DNA of 64,000 nucleotides from Hirudinaria manillensis (lineage: Eukaryota > Annelida > Clitellata > Hirudinida > Hirudinidae). The position numbers and the translations under genes were made by a program. Shown one piece after another: positions 47,811-57,308 of the stretch (its first letter is position 1; each line of letters starts with the position of its first letter). The notes under the pieces were generated by a model. That model saw only the letters and a program-made list of their open reading frames with translations. It made no database searches and was not told where the DNA came from. The stretch lies in NCBI GenBank assembly GCA_034509925.1, contig CM067527.1, positions 3,600,001 to 3,664,000 of the forward strand, read 5' to 3'.

Positions 47811-48620
47811 TTAATTTAGCGTGATTTGCAGTTTATCTGCATAGAGATCCAAGGCAAACGTGCAAGGATATTCACATCCGTTTTCATCCTTCAGGAATCC
47901 CTTTTCACAGTATCTTCTGCAATGAAAGGTGATGCAAGCTGCAAATGAAAGTCGCAAAATTTATTTGAGGCTAATTAAAGTTTATGGGTTATTTGTTTAA
48001 ATAAATATTTAAATAACTTTTCAAAGATATCATTTATAATCAATTTAAAATATGTTTCACAATAAATACAGAATCGTTATTATTTAAAATTATTAAAAGA
48101 CAACCGTAGGAAATACGCTACGCAAAAAGTATCTATTGATATCAACATCTGAGCAGCAACATAATGCCGAACATTTCTACGTTTTAATACGTCGTGTAAT
48201 AATGAAGTTGTAATGCAATCTTAATATGATCTTCATATGTACCGCATGCTCCGTTCTTGCATGTCTGACCTGCAGAGCACTGTTTACCCTGTTGTCAACC
48301 GAAGCAACCATTTAGTTTAGGATTAATCATATGGACTTACATTCAAGAGCTCAACCAAGCAGTTCAACCCTCCTGAAATTGAATTAATAAATATAATCAT
48401 AATATAATCATAATTTTAAAATATTTTCTAAATATTTTTAAATATTTTAAAATATGTTTTAAAATATATCCTAATATTAAGAAATATCATTATTTAGCGT
48501 ATAAAAGGCGTACGAGAAAATTACAACTATTGAGATCAACAATTGGTCAGATGTAAAACCTGCATCACTGACTATGCCTAGTCCAGCGAGAAGAAGGAAA
48601 CATAATACAGCGACCTTCAT
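47811..48620 (-). CDS. Antistasin-type inhibitor A6 (P1 Arg), damaged C-terminus
   Basis: Exons are 48620-48560 (signal peptide MKVAVLCFLLLAGLGIVSDA), 48372-48356 (17-nt microexon, ending Asn-Cys-Leu), 48288-48243 ([15 protein letters not shown]) and 47938-47811 ([17 protein letters not shown] ...), 83 aa. P1 aligns as Arg. Compared with its duplicate at 54579, the tenth cysteine is Phe (TGT to TTT), the stop is lost so 13 residues are added, the Gly after Cys1 is Leu, and the exon 2 donor is weaker (GTTGAG versus GTGAGT). It may be a decaying gene or a newly changed one; splicing and folding are doubtful. Confidence 0.7.
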
Positions 48621-48758
48621 ATTGAATCTGTTTGGACAGAGAATATGTTAAATGTATTGTAAATAACTCTCTTGTTCTAAATAATTTTATCAGAAAATTA
48701 CTTATGGAATACTTGCTTGTAGAATTGGTTCACCAATGCTTGAGATCCTACTTGTTAC

Positions 48759-48785
48759 ATATATATATATATATATATATATATA
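48759..48785 (-). promoter_or_regulatory. TA-repeat acting as TATA region of A6
   Basis: A 27-bp AT/TA run in the position of the TATA box, followed (minus strand) by ATTG|GTGAAC and a CCAAACAG acceptor 5 nt before the ATG. Its duplicate in unit C is only 12 bp (54724-54735). Confidence 0.45.
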
Positions 48786-49719
48786 AGCAATGGACATCAT
48801 GTGTTGTTGATACCAAAAACACAAATGTAAGTTATTCAGTCACGAAAATTACTGCGCATCTTTGTCGGCCATAAATCTTGAAATACCTCCTTTGAACCAC
48901 ATTTTACAGAGCTTAATATTATTAATTATTTAAATATATCGTGTAATTGCAAGTAATATTATTTACATTTAAAAATTTATTAAATTGAAATCATGCTTCA
49001 AAGCTTAATATTGTTAATTATTTAAATATGCAACGCAATAACAATTATAATTATTTGCATTTGAAATTTAGAAAATCGATATCTAAGTCTTAGACAGCAA
49101 TGCAGTGATATACAGTAATTAAAATTTAATTTTTATTTAATATCACAAATTCAACAAAATACGATTTGTAATAATCAGGCTTAGAACTGATTAGATTATT
49201 ATAATATTATCCATTTACTACTTATGAATCATAATAAATTTGTGTACATTCAACGTTATCTAAATAAATGTTTAAAAGTTGTGAGTTTCAGTTAGGAAAT
49301 ATTTATTGAGTAAATTTAATGACATTTCAAAGAAGAATTTCAAGAACGGTCATCAATTTTCGATTAATTGGGAATTGTGAATTAAATGTTAATAATTTAT
49401 TAAATACTTTATTATTTTTATTAATTTCGAATTCATGTCTCAAGAACTTCAAACCAAACTCTTAAATTTTCGCATTTTCAAATTTTTGAGGTAATGAAAT
49501 ACAATTGTTGTTACAGATGGTCAGGAATGGTAGGAATGATATATTTGTAATACATTGTAAAACTCTCCTTTCACAATATGACAATGAGCAAGAGATGAAT
49601 ATGATTTTAATTCTTAATGTTCATCAAAACATGTGCCATAAGTCAAGTTAAGTTGTACTTTCCAAAAATACATTACGTTTACGAAATCATAAGTATATCT
49701 TGAATCTGAAACTCTAATC

Positions 49720-49728
49720 TATATAAAG
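49720..49728 (+). promoter_or_regulatory. TATA box of the 49906 pseudogene
   Basis: TATATAAAG, identical to the one at 43924, in a conserved block. The promoter is preserved although the gene it serves is broken. Confidence 0.55.
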
Positions 49729-49905
49729 CTATTTATCGCGAGCACATTTAATCGAAAACTATTGGTTAACTTTATTCAATAACTATTCAAAATGATAATT
49801 TCTAATTATTAATACTTTGTTAATTACTGTTCAAATGTTAAGATTTCACGAATGTATTATTTAATTTTAATATTTAGATAGTTAAGCTATTTCTGATTAC
49901 TAACG

Positions 49906-50704
49906 ATGAAGATCCTGTGTTGCCTTCTTCTGGCTTCGTTTCTTTTGGTCAACATTGGTAAGTTTAAAGCCATTACTTTCATTCCACGGAATGTTTCTTT
50001 GTTTCGTAGTCTTATAATAGCCGTTTTCGGACACCTCAGCAATCTGGACTTCATTATTTTACCTCTAAAGTGTCTGCTTAATTCAGATAATTATTCAAAT
50101 TATTGGTAAAATAAATTGAATTCTTGTTTAAATAAAATTAATTAATTTTAAATTCAAGATTGATTATTTCGTTTTTAATTTTTGTTAATTAATTAAGTAA
50201 TTAATTTAACTATTAATAAATAAACATCTTACAACTTAAGTTTCTCTGGAATGAAATCATAGAAAAGTTCGGTGCATAGTTATTGCTTTCTGTTGATGAG
50301 TTGTTAATTTAACAAATACGAAAATATTTCCATTGTTTACATTTTCAGTTGATTCAGGGGCCGTTCCAAATTGTGAGGTTTGATCATTTGTTTTTATATG
50401 TTTATCCCTTTATTACTACCAAACTAATTTCATATTTCGTTAATTTCACCTGAATTCAAAATTTCGGGCGTTTACTGCTCAGAAGCCCAATACTGTAACA
50501 AGAACCAGAAATGCGGTTTGGATTTTGTCTAATATTTAAATTGTACATCCATTACATTTAAATTTGAGTTAATTTGTTGTAATTTCATTTAATAAAGATA
50601 ATTAATATTCTCAGCTTGCGTGCCTTACCAATGCGTTAAGACCTGTCCAAAGGGCTTCAAAAAAGGATAGAAATGGATGCTAATATCCTTGCACCTGTGC
50701 TTAA
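49906..50704 (+). pseudogene. Antistasin-type inhibitor pseudogene (P1 Val)
   Basis: The signal exon 49906-49957 ([17 protein letters not shown]) and exon 50349-50377 (DSGAVPNCE, normally ...NCG) are intact in frame. The acceptor before the third exon (50467-50515) is changed from TTTAG to TTTCG, and that exon has one extra codon. The reactive-loop exon from 50615 keeps CVPYQCVKTC (P1 Val), then has a one-base insertion in an A run giving an in-frame TAG, and independently a TAA where the residue after NGC should be. Three lesions make this a pseudogene. It is the duplicate of the intact A5. Confidence 0.9.
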
Positions 50705-51586
50705 AGTTTGAACGATGAAGGAAAACGAAACTTCACTTTAAGAAAATTGAAGAATGAATATTCATTTAATAAAGAAAGAACTCAATTTTATTTTAAATTT
50801 GCAATTGTTGGTTAACCCTTTGGAAGGTTTAATAGCTTCAGAATAAAATCATATTAAATACTTTGACTTCAATGGATTGTTTAATAAATTGGTAGGTATT
50901 GTTAACATGCCAAAAGATATTTATAACAATTATAATCGAGTTTTTCCAGATATTATTTCTAATTAGTGAAAAATGAATATAAAATCTGAAATTCAAATTT
51001 GGTCTTGCTTGACTGGATATCGTTATGCGGATTTAAACTACCTGGTCAAATTAAAGTATTTTGGAATTAAATTTATTAGAAGGAAAAAATGCCTGGAATT
51101 TTCATCGCATGGAATTTCTTTGCTCCGCTTTTTCTGTTAGATCGACTTAAAATTAGTGCTCCGTTGAAAGTTTTGGGTTTGTTGACTCAGACATGTGAAA
51201 TGAAACTGTAGTTCATTGGTGAAGTGCTATTGCACAGCATCAGTAGTTCTCATGGACAGTCGTTCACACCGATACCACTTTGGTTTCGAGTCCATTGGTC
51301 ACTTTAGCGAGACCTCAACCAAATGTCTTAAAAGTTCAAAATTGTTTTAATTTTTTTTCAAGGTAAATTTTAAGAATTTAAAGCCACTTTGAAAATTAAA
51401 TAAGGATTCTAAGAATGGAATCAAAATTAGCTCTAAGGTGCTTTCTTGCACTATTTCTGATTCGATTATGTGATTTCATTCAATAAAATATTGCATCCGA
51501 GACGTCATCTTGTTAAGACCAAGACTGCAAACAAAAATTACGAACAAAAAGCAGTTCCAACGGTTTAGACAGGAAAAATCTAGTTG
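50705..51586. other. Intergenic, homologous to 44963-45886
   Basis: 3' flank of the broken inhibitor with AATAAA-type signals, then a SINE-like segment (about 51209-51300). No gene seen. Confidence 0.5.
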
Positions 51587-52489
51587 TTAAGAAATATAAA
51601 TTATAATGTTTGGTATACCGCATTCGGTCCAGGAACACTCCAGTGGATAGGCACAATTGCTGTTCTGAAAGGAACATCGCATAAGCTCAAGTAATCACAG
51701 ACTATTTAATAAACTAAGAATAACTAATCAAGTTATTCATAATAGCCACGGAATGTTTCTAACAAAACATCTAAAATTTGGAATAGTTTCATCAAAACAA
51801 TTGCAGTGACTCACAAAAAAACAGAATTCTCCCATCCTCCGAGCTGCAAATCATAAAAATAAATTTAAGCATTTTAATTGTAGCTGATTTTAAGATTGCA
51901 AATTGAGAAAGTTAAAAATTTGGAAACCAATTTCAACTTTTTATTGACAAAGGGAGGCAAGTTTGAAAACAGGGAATTATAGAAAAGTCATTAAAATGGC
52001 AGGTTTAGCAGAAGACAAAATATGTTTCCAAAATATTTAAGTTTATATGTTTTACCTATCAAAAACAAATCACCTAAGAGGGATTGAAATAATTTGATAA
52101 AACATTATTAAACAAATAATTTCATGTAACAGAAAATCTTTTTTTCAATTTATAAATGAAATAATATATAATATTATAAATAATATATAATATTATAAAT
52201 AATATATAATATTATAAATAATATATAATATTATAAATAATATATAATATTATAAATAATATATAATATTATAAATAATATATAATATTATAAATAATAT
52301 ATAATATTATAAATAATATATAATATTATAAATAATATATAATATTATAAATTAAATAATATATAAAGAGGTTGTAATAAATATTACAACAACTATAACT
52401 ATAAAGACTTATGTCCATTTTGAATGCAGTGACAACTTACCTGAATAGCACATGACCAAAGCTATCAGAAGCAAAGTGTTCAACGTCAT
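51587..52489 (-). CDS. Small secreted cysteine-containing peptide, copy C
   Basis: Exons 52489-52441, 51843-51815 and 51664-51587 join in frame to 51 aa: signal peptide MTLNTLLLIALVMCYS, then ARRMGEFCFF and NSNCAYPLECSWTECG, ending IPNIIIYIS. Cysteines C-x5-C-x5-C-x4-C as in copy B. All splice sites are good (GTAAGT, GTGAGT; TTTGCAG, TTTCAG). Six residues differ from copy B, mostly at the start of the mature peptide and between cysteines, while the cysteine frame is unchanged. Intron 1 carries the 19-bp tandem repeat. Not recognised; a secreted peptide of unknown role. Confidence 0.65.
52161..52350. repeat. Ten exact copies of a 19-bp AT unit
   Basis: The unit ATAATATATAATATTATAA is repeated ten times (190 bp). 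It lies inside intron 1 of the copy C peptide gene; the matching place in copy B (about 46464) has no array, so it expanded after the duplication. Confidence 0.95.
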
Positions 52490-53876
52490 CTACTAAATTG
52501 TTTCTACTAAAATTGCAACAGAGTTGAACCACAATGAACCAGTCTTTTTAAAGCATTTAAAAAATTATTAATCACATCAATAATGTGTAAAACAAAGAAG
52601 CAATTTCGAGTAGAAATCATTGATGCAAATGAGAGGTTATTAAGTCCACAGCAGGCTTTAAAGTGATTGAATGACGATGAGCATGCTTTAATCATCGTAC
52701 GATAATGATTTTAATAAATAATTAGAGAATTTTAACTTAAATTGGCAATAATAATAGAAACTTTTTAAGTAATTTTTTTGGAAGACTGTAGCTGTTGAGG
52801 ACTTGAAGTTATTAATTTAACTAATTGATTATTTAATATTTTAGCCACTGGAATGGATAATAGCATGTGACGTGGAAATGAAGGACAATAACATCGGGAC
52901 TTGAAATCATCTCCGAATTTTAATTTTCGTTTTTGTGAGAGGAATATTTTATTGATTTTCTTTGCTATTAATTCATTCATTGACACATTTTTATTCAACG
53001 TGTAGTTTCAGAGCACTTGATGCTCGACCGTGTGGACCTTTTTCAAATGAAATGTGATCGGATTGCTTGTCTCTGATTTAACCCGCTTCACTCGGTACCA
53101 ATGTCCACTTGAATTTTAAAAAAAATATAACATGGAAAAGGTATCTTTTGATCTTTAGAAGTAATCAATGTAATTATTATTTTATTTTATTGCGAAGAGC
53201 AGATGGACTTGGTATTATTGATCTTTAGATGTGCCATTCAATAATAATTTATTTATTTCTCAGTATTAACGTTTAATTTATTTCCAATAGCGATGAAGGA
53301 CTCACTATCGCCTACAAGAGATATTTACTTTCAAAAGATGACAGATGTATCTTATATGAGGCTGATATCTTTAAATCTATGATCATACAGACCCGCTAAT
53401 CCCTAAAAAATTCCTTTTTGAAAGAAATACTAATATTCAAACTTTCTCAAACGAACTTGGAGTCTTTTATTTGTAATTAAACGTCTCTAAATCCATGCTA
53501 TTCCAGATTTTGCAGTACCTGCTTAAATGTATCTGTGCTAATATATAATAAAAACAAGAAATATAATAAAAAGAAATTACTATTTACTTTAAGACCCTAA
53601 TACATACAATTGACGTACTTCTTCCGTTATAAGGATGAACTTTGGATTTATTTCGTTTATCCATTTCTCCATTTATTGTCGCTTATTGACCAAATATTTT
53701 GTATTGACAGATTTATGGGAAAACAGTAATTATGAAAGTCAAGCAATAATGAATATCAAGCAAAAAATAAAACTAACAATTTAAGTTCCTTTAACCAATT
53801 TTATGTAAAATTTGTCAAAAAGCCATTAATTTAACGTGATTTGCAGTTTATCTGCATAGACATCCAGTTATGGATT
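52490..53876. other. Upstream block of the copy C peptide gene and A7 3' flank
   Basis: 52490-53110 is almost identical to 46598-47200. Beyond it the copies diverge more. No supportable gene. Confidence 0.5.
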
Positions 53877-54579
53877 TCAGGCACACGTGCAAGGATATTC
53901 ACATCCGTTTTCATCCTTCAGAAATCCCTTTTCACAGTATCTTCTGCAGTGAAGGGTGACGCAAGCTGCAAAATAAAGTCCCAAAATTTATTTGAGGGTA
54001 ATTAAATTTTATGGGTTTATTTAAATAAATTTTCAAAGATAAAAGATATTAGAATCAGTTTGAAATATGTTTAACAATAAATATAGCATCGTAATTTAAA
54101 ATTATTTAAAATGATTAAAAGACAACCGAAGGAAATACGATAAGCAAAAAGTATCTATTGATATCAACATCTGAGCAGCAACATAATGCCGAACATTTCT
54201 ACGTTTTAATACGTCGTGTAATAGTGAAGTTGTAATGAAATCTTAATATGATCTTCATATGTACCGCATGCTCCGTTCTTGCATGTCTGACCTGCAGAGC
54301 ACTGTTTACCCTGTTGTCAACCGAAGCAACCATTTAGTTTATGATTGATCGTGTGGACTTACATTCAAGAACTCACCCCACAGACCAACCCTCCTGAAAT
54401 TGAATTAAACTGACATTTTAAAATATATTCTAATATTAAGAAATATCATTATTTAGCGTATAAAAGGCGTACGAGAAAATTACAACTATTGAGATCAACA
54501 ATTGGTCAGATGTAAAACCTGCATCACTGACGATGACGAGTCCAGCGAGGATAAGGAAACATAATATAGCGACCTTCAT
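53877..54579 (-). CDS. Antistasin-type protease inhibitor A7 (P1 Arg)
   Basis: A secreted single-domain antistasin-family inhibitor, 70 aa. Exons are 54579-54519 (signal peptide [20 protein letters not shown]), 54393-54377 (17-nt microexon, Gly-Leu-Val-Cys-Gly), 54310-54265 ([15 protein letters not shown]) and 53965-53877 ([17 protein letters not shown] ... [11 protein letters not shown]). Ten cysteines. P1-P1' aligns as Arg-Arg, predicting trypsin-like targets. It is the intact duplicate of A6. A short TA run at 54724-54735 sits where the A6 gene has its TA-repeat TATA region. An acceptor CCAAACAG lies 5 nt before the ATG, as in A6. Confidence 0.92.
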
Positions 54580-57308
54580 ATTGAATCTGTTTGGACAGAG
54601 AATATGTTAAATGTATTGTAAATAACTCTCTTGTTCTAAATAATTTTATCAGAAAATTACTTATGGAATACTTGCTTGTAGAATTGGTTCACCAATGCTT
54701 GAGATCCTACTTGTCTTGAGTTACATATATATATAAGCAATGGACATCATGTGTTTTTGGTATCAAAAACACAATTGAAAGTTATTCAGTCACGAAAATT
54801 ACTGCGCATCTTTGTCGGCCATAAATCTTGAAATACCTCACTTGAGCCACATTTTACAGAGCTTAATATTATTAATTATTTAAATATATCGTGTAATTGC
54901 AATTATTATTATTATTTGCATTTAAAAATGTAGAAAATTGATACAGTCATGTAGTCGTAGTAGTAATTCTGTCCACTTATAATTGTTCGTAAAAGTAAAT
55001 CATAAACGTATATTGAATTTCTAATGAATTTAACAAAATTAAATAAAAATACAGTTGTTAATAAATTAAGCTTAGAAATGATTAGATTAAAATTGTTATG
55101 ATTAGATTAAAATTGTTATGTTATCCATTTATGATTACCCATAACTCGTAATAAATTTTGTACATTTCGTTGTTTACGTTACCTAAATAAATGTTTAAAG
55201 GTTGGGGTGTTCGCTTAACAAATTATTTATTGATTAAATTTAATTATATTTCAAAGTAAAATTTCAAATACGGTCCTCAACTTTCTATTTAATGTATAAT
55301 AATAGTCATAAATTTAATAATAATAATTGGTAATAATTTAAATGGAAACAATTTATTAAATACTTTAATATCCTATTAAATTCAATTCAATGTTTCACTA
55401 ATTGCAAAAGCGAGGCGTTTGAGACATAATTGTTATTTATGAGATATAAAGTTGCAGATGGTGTCGATGCGAAGGAATTTTTTAATAAATTTTAAAACTT
55501 TCCTCTCACAGATGAACATGAAATAAATGGTTTTTTTTTTAATTCTGTTCGTCAAGACAAGTCCAGCAAGTCATGTTAAGTTGCACTTTCCAAAAATATA
55601 TTATATTTATGAAATCATAAATATGTCGTGAACCTGAAAGTCTAGTCTAGTCTATTTGAAGCTCTCAGTCCGAAGCACATCTAAATGATATCTATTGGTT
55701 AATTTTAAGCAATAAAATATTCAAAATGATAATTTTAATTATTATTAAGTCGCTAATTAATATTTAAATGTTAATATATCTCTGTATATATCTTAATATG
55801 TCTGTAAAATGTGCGATTTACTTTTAATCTTGATTAATAATTACCAGTTGAATATCACCTCATCAATTTCTTCACCTTCCATCATCTTCAACAGGTCCTT
55901 TTTCAAATATTCGTGATGTCGTGAAAAGACTGTGAGAGGACGAAACGGAGACGAGGCCCACATGTTATTAATTTATAAAAAAAAAACAAACATGTTAAAT
56001 TAACTAACCACATATCCAGTTTTATGCTGGTTAAATCCGTTACCTTAATGGTTATTACATATTTTGTAAAGTACTTTCTTACGTAATTAGGACTGGATAC
56101 GATGAAATGTCTATATATCCATGACTCATACTCTGATATTTTAAAATTTTGATCCACCGGTTTTTCAGATATCTATTAAACTAAAATAAGAAATACTATT
56201 AACATTTGAAAATATATCATTAAAGTTGTTTAAAGCAACCTACTTGCATTAATCGCATTAAATAATCTGGCAAACTGTTTATAAATTTTCTAATTAAAAA
56301 GTGAATTTCACTTGGAAGATTCTCATAAGATAATCTCCATAGAATAGAAATGTCTTGGATAAACCAACATCTTCACAACTGACCCACTAGTTATGAATAC
56401 TTATTCTACAATACTCATCAATGGCTTTGCTTAATGCTTCGATTTCTATTCAATGTAGATTTCATTAAATTTATGTAACAAATCACATAAATCATATGAG
56501 TAAGCGATTGTATTGGTTATCATTTTCTTGTACTTTAATCTCGTAGGACATTTTCAAAGAGCCTTTTAATGTAAAATTATTTTCTTTTAATCATCAATAA
56601 AAAAATTAACATTTAATTATGTCGTTGAATCTACTAATAGTGGTACTGATTACACGAGGCACCGTATAGTATTAGTTACCAATTACGTGATATTGTACAA
56701 AAAACAAACTTATAAGTAAAGAAAGTTAATCCATGCAGAGCTTAACCTATCGTCTCTGTGATTCCTTGTCATCTTACGCTTGAGTATTTTCGCCTCCTTT
56801 GTATAAGTTGATGAGACAAAGTTTTAAAGATGCTTTTGAACATTTAGCAATTTTATAGATTAATGTATTATAAACAAACGCAATGATTTTCGTTCAACGT
56901 CTATTAAATGCTTTCTTGTTAGATTTCATGTAAATTATAAAACTCTATTTTCGGATTTAAATATTTTTGTACTTTGGCGAAGCAAAATAATTATAATCAT
57001 AATTGTTCATAAACTATAAACAGTGCTTTGTGCAACATTCAGTATCCACGAGTGAACTTTCGCTGGATAAATTTAGTTTTCATCACAACAAAGTACGTCG
57101 ACCTAAGTATCGGCTTTAACATTTAACAACTTGAACGTTTTCAACATGAATTAGTGAAATGTTTTTCATTAAATTTCAATAAAAATATTAATATTTCCAC
57201 AGGAAGTTTAACAATTGCCCTTAAGTTAAAAATAATTTCGATTGAAAATAATGTGAACCATTTAATTGTGAATCGTATGTCTTATTTACATTTGCATTAA
57301 TCAGACTT
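54580..57308. other. Right edge of the array and gene-poor DNA
   Basis: 54580-55750 matches the divergent intergenic regions of the other pairs and ends in a decayed plus-strand promoter block (TATTTGAAG at about 55652), but no signal exon follows. From 55.8 kb the homology stops. Two minus-strand segments near 55850-56185 look like possible exons but their phases do not join. The rest is AT-rich without gene evidence. Confidence 0.5.

Larger units (their letters stand above)
43656..48970. repeat. Segmental duplication unit B
   Basis: Homologous, in order and orientation, to unit C (about 49433-54900), with an offset of 5.8-5.96 kb. It contains a plus-strand inhibitor, a SINE-like segment, a minus-strand small peptide gene and a minus-strand inhibitor. 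The identity is visible by eye across coding and non-coding parts. Confidence 0.9.
48621..49905. promoter_or_regulatory. Divergent intergenic region, A6 / 49906 pair
   Basis: About 1.3 kb between head-to-head copies. It holds the TA-repeat TATA region for the minus gene (48759-48785), the TATA box for the plus copy (49720-49728), and at about 49375-49433 the uninterrupted counterpart of the retroelement target site seen at 42639 / 43655. Confidence 0.55.
49433..54900. repeat. Segmental duplication unit C
   Basis: Collinear copy of unit B (43656-48970): plus inhibitor (here broken), SINE-like segment, small peptide gene, minus inhibitor (here intact). It differs by many substitutions and by a 10-copy 19-bp repeat at 52161. 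Confidence 0.9.
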
